DNA from: Hymenochaete sp. R1
Lineage: Eukaryota; Basidiomycota; Agaricomycetes; Hymenochaetales; Hymenochaetaceae
Length of the DNA: 64,000 nucleotides
Reading direction: 5' to 3'
Assembly (NCBI GenBank): GCA_019400425.1
Contig: JAFREE010000029.1
Coordinates: 1-64,000, forward strand
Shown: piece after piece, positions 1 through 11,155 of the stretch
How the letters are laid out: each line of letters begins with the position of its first letter
Position numbering within the stretch: position 1 is the first letter of the stretch
Position numbers and translations under genes: made by a program
Notes under the pieces: model-generated
Database searches by the model: none
What the model was told of the DNA's origin: nothing
The model's input: only the letters and a program-made list of their open reading frames with translations

Positions 1-215
1 ATATACCCCTCTGTTCCGTAGTCTGACAATCAATCGAAGTTTCCCCCTACGCTTCATACCCTCATCTAAGCTTGTAAAACGGCATGGTCGTTTGTAGGGG
101 AGCGTCGACTACTCGTCTATCTGGGTATCCCAAAGATGGCGGCTGTGAAACTCTCACGCTCGTTTCAGCTCGCTCCTTTCGCTCTCAGAATTTAGCTTAC
201 ATAACCTATAATGTG

Positions 216-379
216 GGGATACTGATTCCGACGATGTCCATAACCAGATATTCATTAGCATCCATAAAATCGTCGGCATCATCCAGTTTTGTGACTGCCA
301 CATTCATAACTGCTCCCCGCCCATTCAGATCGTATAACAACCTCCGAGGAATGTTAGACTGAGAAGAGAGTGATAACAT
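216..379 (-). pseudogene. Degenerate first exon of an F-box gene paralogue, left edge
   Basis: Read on the minus strand from the ATG at 379, this piece encodes about 54 residues that align with the first exon of the F-box gene at 907-2586. Shared positions include an N-terminal M-x-S-x-x-S-S-Q, a central G-R, a T-K-L followed by A-D, a later D-x-x-E, and D-I-x-G at the end. A weak splice donor follows at the matching place. The remaining 215 bases to the window edge give no frame that continues the homology: the best frame has a short TT-x-x-F-x-K-L resemblance and then a stop. I therefore read it as an eroded or truncated copy. A live gene continuing outside the window through a diverged intron cannot be excluded. 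Confidence 0.4.
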
Positions 380-419
380 GAGAGTACGAGGAAGAGCTGC
401 GACAACCAAAGTCAACAAC

Positions 420-906
420 GGGCAACTGCTCGATACACATCTTGTATCGTATTGTGTATATATATTTGTCTATGTCTATGGAATTGATGTGCGTTTCCGG
501 TCACTGTCTAAGTCTAAGTTTATGCACAGGCTATCAGTGCGTTCTACTCATTATTGGTTGGTTGGTGTTGCCACTGTAGTGGGGCAATGGTTCAAGTTTG
601 GCGAAGGATTTTGGGGAGATGGAGTAGAAAAAAGAGAAAGAACCATGCGGCATTTTGTTGGAGCACGTCTCGCAAACACGGTTCCCGTACGAGAGGTGGA
701 TGAAAGAAAGGAAATAATATGATGTTCTATTGACCGTGAGGAGCTGGCGACTAACGGAGTGAAAAAAGAAGTTGTCGAAGCATCTTAAAGTGTATCGGCT
801 TCAGGAGCCAAGGATGTAGTGCTATCTGTTGTCTAAAGCAACATAAACTGTGAGCCTGATTCACATTTTAAAGTCATTTACCTAGAAAACCACTTACTTG
901 ATTCTC
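420..906. other. Intergenic spacer, no gene seen
   Basis: This is the 3' flank of the F-box gene at 907-2586 and the upstream side of the degenerate copy at the left edge. It is moderately AT-rich with a short TATATATAT tract near 457. I see no ORF with credible composition. Confidence 0.5.
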
Positions 907-2586
907 TCAAAAGCGTTTTCCCTTAGAATCATCCGGATGCCAAACATCTTCGGAAAAATCGGTTTCAGGATTTAATGTCCGAAGTTCTTCTGTATCGATG
1001 AGCCGTTTTTGACCAGATAGGAAGAGTAGTCGAAGGTGCATCAGCGGCCTCCCTTTCTTTCTGAACGACGACAGCATTTCGCTAATAGCATTTTGCCCGA
1101 TCTTCGTATTGATCGGTGCGGCAAAAATTGTCAATCGACGCAAGTTTTTATGCTGAGAGTAAGAGTTGTAATGAAGCGCCGAGGCAGTTTGAAGTGGAAT
1201 GATGACATCAAGATATTCCAAGGCTGGGAATGCGTCAGAGACCATCGCTGGGTCAAAGTCTACGTTCGTTGAATCGTTACCAAGAGAAGAAGCCATTAAT
1301 GTTAATGTAAGCATTTTGACGGACTTGCCAAAGCTTTTACAAAACGGAAATCGGTCGCTATCGACTGGTAAGCTCGTTCTATATGTCACTCGATAATCGA
1401 ACGACTGAAGATTTGGCATGCGAAGTGACTGAAGGAAAGGAAATATTTGATACCATCGGTCCGAGGGAGGGATGTTTAGCAGTTGAACGGAGAACGAATG
1501 CAATCCCGGAAGGACGATGTCGCTATGTTCAATGTTGTTCCAGTCCTCAAAGAGAAAGCGACACCGATAGAAATCCGCAATTATCGTGAGGCGGCACAAC
1601 GATTCCAACGATCGGATGAAATTCGAAATTTGCTGTGGATCGATATGAACTTCATTTCTGAGATCGATCGTAAGTTCTTCTAAGGAAGCGAACATGCTGG
1701 GCACCGGTGCCACTTCCCTCATGCGAAGTGTCCGGATTCCAGGAAAATCGCATTTCTCCATGAAGGCCTTATAACTTGACCAGTTTGTCGAAGCTCTGTC
1801 GCGAAAGTCCGTCCTATCGGTTGGTGGCAGCGATAGCTCGCGACAAGAAGAAAGGTCGGAAGGTGGCCAATCGTAAGAAAGGTTTTCGACGCCTTCGCCA
1901 AAGCATACGCGTCGCCATCTATGACTCTGTGAAAACAAAAGGCCGGCGGACTCAACGTGCGCGGGAAAACCAAGTCGAACATCCAAAGGGCCATTGCTCA
2001 TGTTAATAACTCGTCGAACTAGCGCGTTCGGGAGATGGTGGTCTATATATGACCATAGCTGAGGATCCGAGTAAACCTGATCACGAAACCGGCGGCTAAC
2101 TAATGCCAACGCTCCGATCATGTACCAGCGACGGCGACAGGAAATATATGTGTTATCGGGAAACCCTGTCTCCGCAGTATTCAGGCAGAGTCTGAAAATA
2201 TTACACACGAGCTCATCCGGCAGTTTGTGGAATGTCGTGAGGACCAAACTGCTCGTGAATTTGGATAGCTTGAAGTCCAGGAGTTCCGTTAACGTACTTA
2301 ACGAATCTTTCGTGTCTTTGAGTATTCTGTAAAGTTGGGAATCGCGTGAAAGGGCCTCATCGTCTGAATATCTAAAGTTCTGTCAGATTGCCATCGACAA
2401 TAGTTGGGCAACATCTCACATTGTTGCACCCGTAATATCTTCAGGCCATATTTCATCTACATCCAGAGGGCGGTCGGCACCATTTAGTTTGGTAATCACA
2501 TCCACAATGGCATTCCGTCCGCTACGGTTTCGAAACAGTTCCCGAGAAAGCTTGATTCGCTGGGAACTTGAAGGGGGTGACGACAT
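907..2586 (-). CDS. F-box domain protein
   Basis: Two exons (2420-2586 and 907-2371) join across a 48-nt intron to give about 543 residues. The start is the ATG at 2586. The reading frame runs cleanly through the junction into an acidic/polar linker, then a helical stretch, then the F-box near residues 110-150 (F-H-K-L-P-D-E-L-V-C-N-I-F, later A-L-A-L-V-S-R-R-F-R-D). The C-terminal two thirds is leucine-periodic with recurring LRxLxL-type segments, as in agaricomycete F-box/LRR-like proteins. F-box proteins recruit substrates to SCF (Skp1-cullin) ubiquitin ligases; the substrate here is unknown. The N-terminal 55 residues are unusual because a homologous copy lies at 216-379. The F-box call is firm; everything about the target is open. 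Confidence 0.85.
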
Positions 2587-3203
2587 GAAAGTACGAAGGA
2601 GAGCAATGGGCAATCAAGCCACCACTTGTTTTTCTTCGAGTTTCGGCTTACATAATAAATGTGAGAAAGGCCTCGTGAGTCGATGCAGACACGTCTTCTT
2701 GTTTGTATACTACTATATCCGAGTACTAGTACTAGTGCTAGTTTGTCTTCATATGCATGTCGCTCTGGTCTTTCCTCCGACGCATGGACACATGAGCTAC
2801 GTCTACGCATTCTATCCACTATCCTTACGAGTATTGGTCTTACCAAAATCAAGCTCTGTTGGAAAGAAAAAAAAGTGAGCGCTCGCCTATCCTCATCGTA
2901 TACATGTTATTCTAAAGTAAATTACGCGCATTTTGTTTTACAGTAAGCATATATGTACAAGATAGGACGCATTGCCATGAATGGTGAGTCCCTAGCACTT
3001 TTGTTCTTTTCATTCTGATTCGATAGCATAAGGGTATAGTCCACACGCTTATGGTGACAAATCTTGAGCATCGTGTCACTGACGAGATTCCTCGCTAGAG
3101 CCGTGTCGCTTCGATAGGGACTCCGAGCCTGGGATGTGTCTCTCAGCACATTCCGTTCTGAGTCGGCTTCAAGTTCGCTCATTAGTGATAGGAATCATGG
3201 TGT
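2587..3203. other. Intergenic spacer between two F-box genes
   Basis: This is the promoter side of the 907-2586 gene and the 3' flank of the 3204-4910 gene. A minus-strand ORF at 2922-3182 begins just past the stop of the upstream F-box gene. It has no recognisable domain, so I do not call it. A short alternating ACTAGTACTAGTAC tract lies near 2720. Confidence 0.45.
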
Positions 3204-4910
3204 TCATGATGTATCCCCACCGACATGCTCGTCGATTTCGAGCACTTCGACCCCTTCCAGCAAGGTAAGACACTTCCCTTTGTCTCCCTTGCCAGTTCTA
3301 ATCCCAGACACATAGAACTCTTGGATGGTATTTTCACATCCCGATCGTAGGAGGAATTCAATGATATGGGACCAAGAAAATGATGATGCTGCGAACGTTA
3401 AGGCTTGTACCTGAGCCTGAGTATCGTTTGGTTCGATGCTGGAATTGAGGGTATGTGCACCGATCCTTAACATCTTCAGGGCGGGAGTTTCAATTTCGCT
3501 GAGCAAAGTACCTACGCCTGCAGGAGAAGTATGAAGGGACAAAGCTGAGTAACCACGGAGGTCAAGAGAGATAAGGTTAGGAAGGACGAGAGGGTCGACT
3601 TCAAGTTGCTTGTCTATGGGGTTTACACCCGGACTTGGCATGTTTGGAGGCGTGACGGGCGTACGTGCCAGGTTATGCGTGTTGATGAGCACCCAGTCCT
3701 CGTCATCATCGCTGAACCCAGTTCCCACCTCTTCAAAATCAAAGGCGGACTCGTCATTGTCGCCAGCAAGCAGACCGCCGCTCCGGCCAAGCAGCGACAT
3801 CCTTAGATTTTCTACTTCAGGACACCTTTCGATCCACCTCCTCGCTTCGATATGATCAGCGACGTGTTGGACGTCGAGAGTACGGATGTGGGACATTGAC
3901 TTCATGGCTTCTCCGGACGTGAATGTTGGTCCTGTTGAGTCCGCATGGAGGGAGAGGTGCGCAAGACGTGGTGCTGCAATGTCGAGGCTCGCGAAAACAA
4001 GATTCGATGGAGTTATTGATATTTGGGTAGATGCTGAGTCGGAATGGATTCTGAGCGAGAAGGTCTCGAGGAGGGGGAAGGGTATCAATTCCTGGGTATC
4101 TTTATCTTTCGTCGCTAAGGATCCTGACCGAACCCTCGGTACGTTAAGCGTCCTCATCAACTCTTCCACTGGTCCCGTTTTACCGATCGATATGTTTTCT
4201 GTTTCAAACGGCTGCAACCAAATGCAAAGCTCGAGGGTCTTCAAACGCGTAGAGACGCTCCGGGAAAAGAGTGTCCGGAATAACGCGTCTTCTCTTCTCC
4301 TTATTTTCGTCACTGTCGTTCCAATCTCTTTTAATGCTGAAGAAGATGGCGAGAGTGGATGGCGGAGAAAGCAATATACTTCCAACTCAAGGGCACCTAC
4401 ACGCTTCAGGTGTTCTTGTAGAACCATCCAAGCTCTGCTACCACACGCATCAAAAATCCATATACGGACCCACAGGCCCTGCCCTTCTGGCCCCTGGACA
4501 AGTGATCGCCATCGACGACAGACCAAGGAGAGCGTTATCAGAGTATCAAGTGATGAGTCGGAATGTCCTGGCACAGACGTTGGCTCGGAAAATAGAGAGG
4601 ATGGAAGGATGAAAGGTATTCGAAGTTGGCCCTGGCCTTGGGTGGGAGAATTAGAAATGTTAGGTGGTAAAGAGAAAGTGATGGTGAGGGTGCTGTGGAA
4701 GATGTGTAAGAGGAGCTCTGAAGGGAGGTCGGCGATGTTTGCAATCGGGTGTGCGCTTTTCAAGGTTTGCAGAAGTGGGCCAGAAGGAGAGGACATGTCG
4801 TTGGCAGGGATCGTTCGTTCTGATTCGGATATACGGCGGTTTTTGGTCGACCTTCGTAACAGAGTCTGTGGATGCGAACGAATGAAGGGAAGATGAGATT
4901 CATTAGTCAA
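3204..4910 (-). CDS. F-box domain protein
   Basis: A single-exon minus-strand gene of up to 568 residues. The F-box lies after a Ser/Pro-rich leader (I-A-D-L-P-S-E-L-L-L-H-I-F, later L-V-C-R-R-W-R), separated by an unusually long Ser/Thr/Pro-rich insertion. Leucine-rich segments of the F-box/LRR type fill the rest, together with an acidic patch (D-D-D-E-D-W). There are two possible starts: the first ATG at 4910, and an in-frame ATG 38 codons later (about 4796) immediately before the segment leading to the F-box. The second would give a more typical F-box spacing. The likely role is substrate adaptor of an SCF ubiquitin ligase with unknown target. A 336-codon ORF on the opposite strand is its shadow. 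Confidence 0.85.
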   Translation of the reverse strand: MTNESHLPFIRSHPQTLLRRSTKNRRISESERTIPANDMSSPSGPLLQTLKSAHPIANIADLPSELLLHIFHSTLTITFSLPPNISNSPTQGQGQLRIPFILPSSLFSEPTSVPGHSDSSLDTLITLSLVCRRWRSLVQGPEGQGLWVRIWIFDACGSRAWMVLQEHLKRVGALELEVYCFLRHPLSPSSSALKEIGTTVTKIRRREDALFRTLFSRSVSTRLKTLELCIWLQPFETENISIGKTGPVEELMRTLNVPRVRSGSLATKDKDTQELIPFPLLETFSLRIHSDSASTQISITPSNLVFASLDIAAPRLAHLSLHADSTGPTFTSGEAMKSMSHIRTLDVQHVADHIEARRWIERCPEVENLRMSLLGRSGGLLAGDNDESAFDFEEVGTGFSDDDEDWVLINTHNLARTPVTPPNMPSPGVNPIDKQLEVDPLVLPNLISLDLRGYSALSLHTSPAGVGTLLSEIETPALKMLRIGAHTLNSSIEPNDTQAQVQALTFAASSFSWSHIIEFLLRSGCENTIQEFYVSGIRTGKGDKGKCLTLLEGVEVLEIDEHVGGDTS

Positions 4911-5091
4911 GTTGTTTCACCAACACATAGACTTTGCCTTAACTTTGCGCGAATGCTGAGTTAGGATGTATAATGATTAATGAAACTTATACCTTGAAAT
5001 TTTGTGTAGCTTCGGGCACACCGTGACCAGGAAATAAAACTAGATAGCCCAAAATGAAGGGAAACTGAAGCCCTTCGAACAAAAACAATGG

Positions 5092-5968
5092 TTAAGAAAC
5101 AAGCGGAAATGGGTGATGTGATTGGACTCGATCCTCAGCAATCTCGCGTGCTTCTACTTCTGCCTCATTCCCCTCGTTTTCTTCCTCATTTTTCCGCAGC
5201 GCATCCCTTCCCTTCTCGGTATCACTCAACGAATTTGATCCTTCCAGAGTCTGCGCCGAAGACTCCGACATATTAGGTGTCTGATGTGGATGTCCCGTCG
5301 TCGGATGCGGTTCCCACCAATACACCGGATACCTCCTCTGCAAATTGTTCACCACCAACGCAACGACAAGTACCAGCATACTGCTCAACAAAATCACCGG
5401 AAGGTAATACCACCCCATCTCCATGACCTCATCGTTCACAGCTGCTAGGAGAGCAGTCGCGCCTGCGGGTGGATGCGTCGTTGCGGTCATTTGCATGAGG
5501 ACGATGGAGACGGAGGTGGAGAGAGTGCCGGCGAGCCAACGGAGTGAAGGGAAGTGTGGACCGGAGAGGGAAAAAAGTTTGGTGATACTGACGCCGATGA
5601 TGGCTGCGAGGAAGTGTCCTCCGACGAGAGCACGGGGTTGAGCGAGGGGGGCTTCGATGGCGCCATAACAGAGGACAGCGGACGCTCCCTGTTCAAAAAC
5701 GTTTCTGGGCTATAGGATTCTGGTACGAAATGTTTACGAGTTGACTCACATATGAAGCTACGATGCTTGGGACATTGCGTCTGATGAAGTACTCTGCATG
5801 TCCGAAGACGGCCTGGAGAATCGCAAGACCTCCAAACGCGCCAATGAAGGACCAGAACCATATCACATAGTTCGTACGTTTGGGAGTTGGGCCTCTTCTA
5901 TAGCCAAGCCAGTACGAGAGCCAGTACGGAAAGCGTGCGAGTCTGTTAGCGTTTGGTGAAGAAGTCAT
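5092..5968 (-). CDS. HPP family integral membrane protein
   Basis: Two exons (5750-5968 and 5092-5688) with a 61-nt GT-AG intron give 271 residues. The start is the ATG at 5968; an ATG 13 codons upstream is also in frame. The HPP-family signature is clear: P-S-I-V-A-S-Y-G-A-S-A-V at the exon junction, A-P-L-A-Q-P-R immediately after, then G-G-H-F, and the name-giving T-H-P-P-A-G-A-T-A-L. Four to five hydrophobic segments surround these motifs. The C-terminal roughly 70 residues are polar and acidic and probably cytosolic. HPP proteins are membrane proteins; some plant and cyanobacterial members have been linked to nitrite transport across organelle membranes, but the substrate of fungal members is not established. 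Confidence 0.93.
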
Positions 5969-6007
5969 CGCAGCGAGTTGGTACGTTCGATGCCGTAGAG
6001 ATAACAA

Positions 6008-7600
6008 AGATGTTCAGGCTTAAACAGTAAGATGGCAACCTGAGTTTCTGGCCAATGTTTTTGACAACGACCACTCGGAGAAGTCATGGATGATGGAAGA
6101 CAGTCGTCGTCGTTGTCGAGGGAAAGTATTTGAATTGCAAGCTTGTCGAACAGAACCGATCCGGAGTATGCGGGCTTTCGGGTTTTGGAAGCTTACGTAA
6201 GTCCTCGACGAGCAAGTCTCGCTCGTCGACATTCAACACTCTGCACATCACTCGTTAACTCGCGAAATTCATATTTTCACTGCGACAGACATCTCTACAA
6301 GACTCGGAATCTGACGGAGCAGAATGTTTCTCGATCATGTCGACTGTTATATGAATTGACAAACTCCTGCATTGTCTACGGCTCGACTCAATCCACTTAA
6401 CAGCCGCCCTTCCTCCTCGAATGCGTAATAGATTCGTGCAGTCCGTGATATGGAAGAAAGGGAACAGCCTTTTAATATAAAAGAAGTCGCAGGAGACCAA
6501 CGTAGACTACCGTGGCACCTGTTCGAAGCGCTCTTATGCCGACTGACAATGCCTTCAGAGGTAAGTTCATCCGTTCATGGCGAAATGTAAACTTCGTACA
6601 GGGCTGACTTTCTTCCACTTTTATAACAAAATCCTTATAGACAAGTACTTTCCAGGAGAGGAGAAAAATATTTCGTGTCGCAATGGTGATATTAAGAATG
6701 CACATCTGTGCAATCCATGCAAAAATGAGGACTACGTGCAACCCCATTGAGCTGGGCAGCAAGCCTGAGGCGTCAGAGCGTCAGCCATCCGCACACGCAT
6801 AGCCTCAGTGGAGTACGACACCCGCGCCGCAAACAATGTACTGGTCTATTGGCGGGAGCAGGATAGGTCTTGTCCCTCTCGGGAAATCACCATCTCTGGA
6901 TTGAACCTAGTCCGCAGCTTAGCGGTCGAATCGGACATACAGCATCTGCGTCTTTGTCGGCCCTTTCCCAACCTTTCTTTATCTTCTGAAGCCCCTACAA
7001 TCTCCGCAGGCGTCTATGCATAAACCTCAACCGCTTTTGTCAATGGGATCTCTCCTTCAAATATGTATCGTGTCAACAAAGCTTGATATGAATTCCGACG
7101 AGTAAGCGCTCTCGATTGGGCCGGGATGTCTATATCTTGTCTATTGGAAGCGGTGTTTAAGGCGAGTCTTCCATTCTTTACATATCCACTTTAGCTTAAG
7201 GCAGAATAGCACGCGGCTGGTGTAACTGGATCCCAAAGACGGTCGAAGAATCAGCCCGACAGCATTTCAATCCTTTCGAAAGCGATAGGCGCTCCGGTGA
7301 AATGGCAGTGGTCCCACTTTTTCCCCCTTGCACCTTCCCTCCCGTAAGATTATGGACCTTCGTATCTATACTTCGATTTAATTGCACCTTCCTTTGCCTT
7401 ACGGAATCTTATACAGCCTCAGACGCTCGGTCCGCTAGCTTATTTTTAAGCTTCGTGCAGTGCAATAATATTTTTCCTCGTTGTGATTATCAAACACGTT
7501 TCTGCATGCGTTCGGTCATATCGCACTGGATTTACCTGCCGAGAAAAAGTATATAATGCGCTTTAGGCAAGCTCAAGAGTTTATTACTACTTTTGTTCCA
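6008..7600. other. Intergenic region, no confident gene
   Basis: About 1.6 kb between the HPP gene and the Cys-cluster membrane gene. A minus-strand ORF at 6472-6762 (96 codons) begins with a hydrophobic, signal-anchor-like stretch, but I found no splice partners or domain for it. The 3' part next to 7601 is presumably the promoter of the next gene. Confidence 0.4.
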
Positions 7601-8967
7601 ATGTCGCCTATCGACGCGTCAGGGCTTCGGCGCCGTGTTTGGACTGAGGGGTAAATCTTTCCATTCTAATATCGTTTGCTCTCTCACATGCTCATACACT
7701 TCTCAGAGAGAAAGAGTACAAGGCACTTAGTTTAGGGTAAGCATTCTCATGATAGTCCATTGGCACTTTTCCTCAACTTTTCAGCGTTCACAGATCCAAA
7801 CTCATCCAGTCGACTGGTTCGTAAGTTAGCATCCACCTTGCTACTACATCGCGACTTCTTAAACAAATGTAGGGCCGGTCCTTGCGAAGATTGTAAGGCC
7901 TTAGGACAAGAATGCACCTCCAACCTGCAATCATTTGGAGGGCCGTGCTCCGAATGCTTTGTGACAAACCGAAAATGTAGTAAGGCCGGTTGGTTCTATA
8001 AAACCGAGCCTCAAGTACGCCTTGTAGGAGATCGCCGTACTTTTGAAAGTGCCCTTCAGCGGGAAGAACTACCGTTATCAGCGAACAATGTCAGCCAGGT
8101 GCCACATCAACAGAATAACGGGACTAGAGTGCAAGGGTTGGTGCGTCAAGGCTTTGTCGTTGTCTCCATCAAATTCTGAATAAAACAGAAGGATCGAAGG
8201 AGTTGCAGAAGCTCCTGTCATCACCAGTACGAACAATACCTGCTTTATTTGCGCACATGCCTACAGGCATTGGGAACGATTTTCTCGCGATGGTATGAAA
8301 CGCGATACCCTCTACTGTATGTGAGTACAGAGGAAGGCGACTATACAGATCACGGAAACCAAGCATTCCTTCAGCAAGAATGGCAACGTTGTTTCAAGTT
8401 ATTGGTTGAGGAACAGAAGGCGATAACCGCTGTGTCGGGCGTCTTTTTAGGGTAAGATTTCACTCTTACATTGTTAGATAACGACCGGTTGACTCCAAGC
8501 TATCCCGCAACGATAGCCTTCTCTTCACCATGCTGCAAATCGATGATGTAGGACATGTTCCTTATACACGGGCTTTTGCCTTCGTCTCCGTGGCATCTTC
8601 TTTCGCATCCTTTAGTCATGGATGGATACTTGTTCAATATCTTCTGGAAACCTGTGCCATAGCCGATGACCCTACGTTTGCGAGTGAGGCTGCACGGCGA
8701 GCAAAAAGGCTGCGGGTCGTAGTCGCATACCCGATTGCCTGGCTTTCATTGGCCTCGGTATCCTTTAAGAGCGCTATAATAGCGTACCTATGGTCCCCGG
8801 GAACAGCTGCGACCGACAGCGAGAAAACGGCGACTCCCTTGGTAATCGTTACACGGGCAATAATTTCAATGTTGTTCGGTCTTGCTCTAGTCACCTTTTT
8901 CTCTACATTACGATCACTTCGAGCTGGCAGCGCGAGACACTCGAGCCCACAGGAAGTGCCTGCATGA
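7601..8967 (+). CDS. Cys-cluster (Zn2Cys6-like) N-terminus with multi-TM domain
   Basis: Six exons (7601-7650, 7707-7736, 7785-7820, 7873-8140, 8189-8451, 8517-8967) keep one frame and give 365 residues. Residues 43-74 hold six cysteines spaced C-x2-C-x6-C-x10-C-x2-C-x6-C, the layout of a fungal Zn(II)2Cys6 cluster, but without the basic residues that contact DNA. A polar linker is followed by an amphipathic W-Q-x-C-F-K-L-L-V-E-E-Q-K segment and then about four transmembrane helices (around 200-260, 290-312 and 328-350). The C-terminal half resembles a common agaricomycete family of unknown function with the same L-V-E-x-K helix and multi-TM arrangement. The last intron uses the acceptor ending at 8516; a nearer acceptor would break the frame. 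The function is unknown. DNA binding seems unlikely. Confidence 0.75.
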
Positions 8968-9120
8968 CCAAAATGGGTGCGATGCTCGAAGCTGTTAAAG
9001 AAGCAATGGATAACGGGAAATTCCCCAAAATTCTTTTTCGTTCTGTGTAATCGATATCCAAAATTCTGAACAAAAAACCTGTGTATGCACCGTGTATTTT
9101 ATCGTATTTTCTGAGCGTCA

Positions 9121-11155
9121 TTACGCGAGCTTAAGTACAGCAACAGATTCCACGTGTGCCGTTTGCGGAAAGAGATCAAACCCACGCACGCTCTCCAACA
9201 CGTACTTTGTTTCTCTCTCACCGCTCTCTACCTCTACCTGGCTCCTCTTCAACAGAATTCCGACATCCCTTGCTTGCGTGTGCACGTTGCAGCTCACGTA
9301 CACCACGCGCTTACTACGGAACTTCAACACCTGGTTCAGGAAGTTCGTGTCGCAACCTTTCCGAGGAGGGTCAATGATCAGAGCAGTTTTCTCTGGTGGG
9401 AAGTCCGGGACAGCCTCGAAGATATGCGAAGCGTCGCCCGCTCGGAATGAGATCTTCGAAGAAGGAAGGTCGTTGAGCGCAGCGTTCTTCGTTGCGGCTG
9501 TAATCGATTCCGAGGAGAGTTCAATTCCTGCGATATTGGAGAAGTATGGAGAAAGCATGATGGAGAAAAGACCGGCACCGCAGTAAGCGTCCACAAGATG
9601 TGATAAGGAATCTGCATTCGGTGTTGACTCTGAATAGATATCGGCAGGGAAAATGGCGTCGCGGACGTAGTCAACAAGAGGGACGAGGACGGAGTTGTTG
9701 TTCTGGAAGAACGAGCTGGCTCCATACTGAAAGAGCTTGTCGCCAACTTTTTCGCGTACGGTGCCTTTGTGGTCCGTTACGCAGACTTTTTTGAATGTAT
9801 CAGAAGAGTCTTCGGGAAGGGATTCTCGTAAAAGAAGGCTGACACCCTTTTTGTATGTATCTAGCTTTCTGTGGGTAAACGGTAAATATTTATAGCCGGC
9901 CGAGTTATAAGTACTTACTCCAAGATACTACTTCGCAAGGGGCCCAAAGTCTCATTTATGACAGGCGTTGCAATCGGACATTCCTATTTAAAGTTTGAGC
10001 TGCGACTCGCGACTCTGAGTAACATTTGAAATTTCGCACCTCAATGTCCAGGACTTCCTTGGTCCCGACCTTGTTGAAGCCGATCGGCACTATCTTCCCT
10101 TCTGGAAAAGGTTCCGCCACAGAAACGTTCTTGCCTTTCTGGCGCTTCTGTTGTCTTGCAGGAGCATCGAAATGGGGAGTTATTTTGGTTCGATATCCAT
10201 ATTGTAAAGGTGATGGAGCGGTAGGAAGGATAGGAGAGATAGAAGATTCGGGGAGATCTAAACACGAGCATTTTAATTGAAAAAGAAATTCGAGTAAGAC
10301 TTGGGTGGGCAAACCTGAGAATGTCTTGAATGCACGGACGACGACATCACGCTTGAAATCAAGTTGCTTCTCGTAAGATAGCATCTGGAGATTTGCGTCA
10401 GATTGAGTGTAATACGTGGGAGTGAGGACAATGCACCTGGTACTGACATCCTCCGCATCTTTGGAAATATTGGCATCGAACACGGCTCATATCTCGGAGA
10501 GAGGTGTTCGGCTGCACCACTTCCAAAAGGTCACCAAAAGAATGAAGTCGTGCATTCCTGTATATGCGAGTACGAACAGTCTCCCCTGGAAGGCAGAACG
10601 GGATGATTACGACCCATGGAGTCCGCTCCGAAGGAGCCAAAGCGAGTCCCTCACCTACAAGACAGCGTCAGATTTACGACGGACCGCCTATAGACAGGAC
10701 AAACCATTAGACGAAAGCCTAGAGATCTTCAGCTCCACCTCTTCTCGGAAGCCAAAAGGTGTGTCAAAGTCGGACTCGCTCTTGGTGGAACCGTCAACGA
10801 GATCTTGTCCCAAGAGCTCGCAAACTTCCCGCCAGTAGACATCGTCGTGTGAGCATGGCTCAATATTGGATAGTTTTCTCCTATATTTTCGGATGCCCTT
10901 GGGTAATTTATTTTGACTAAAATGAGCCTTCTTGCCCTTTGATGATTCGCCATTGACCTCCTTTGCACCGCCCGGGATCAGCGAAGAATCTCGAGCTCTT
11001 TTCTCGGCGCCTGCTTCTACTGAAGGGCTTAACTCCCTTTTCTCTCCGATCTTGGGGATGGATACCGTATTCATTGCCGGTCGAGATATGGGCCTCCTTG
11101 GTAGTAGTGATAGTGATGGTAGCCTTGCCCGTCGGAGATGAAATGAGAGGAGCAT
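9121..11155 (-). CDS. TRM2: tRNA (uracil-5-)-methyltransferase, TRM2/TrmA-RumA type
   Basis: Six exons (10705-11155, 10437-10654, 10315-10384, 10040-10257, 9919-9983, 9121-9868) give 589 residues. The enzyme uses S-adenosylmethionine to methylate C5 of U54 in tRNA (ribothymidine). Seen in the sequence: an N-terminal Lys/Arg-rich region, a TRAM-like beta segment (E-G-L-A-L-A-P, G-E-T-V-R-T), the Cys motif C-Q-Y-F-Q-R-C-G-G-C-Q-Y-Q, the SAM-binding D-A-Y-C-G-A-G-L-F, the I-D-P-P-R-K-G loop, and the catalytic S-C-N motif near the end, with H-V-E-S-V supplying the conserved glutamate. Two in-frame starts exist (11155 and 11074). The upstream one adds 27 Arg/Leu/Ser-rich residues resembling a mitochondrial presequence. 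The gene is divergent from UBR1. Confidence 0.97.

Noticed and set aside
3886..4896. 336-codon plus-strand ORF
   Set aside because: It lies fully antisense to the F-box gene at 3204-4910, which has a clear F-box and leucine-rich periodicity. The plus-strand translation has no domain.
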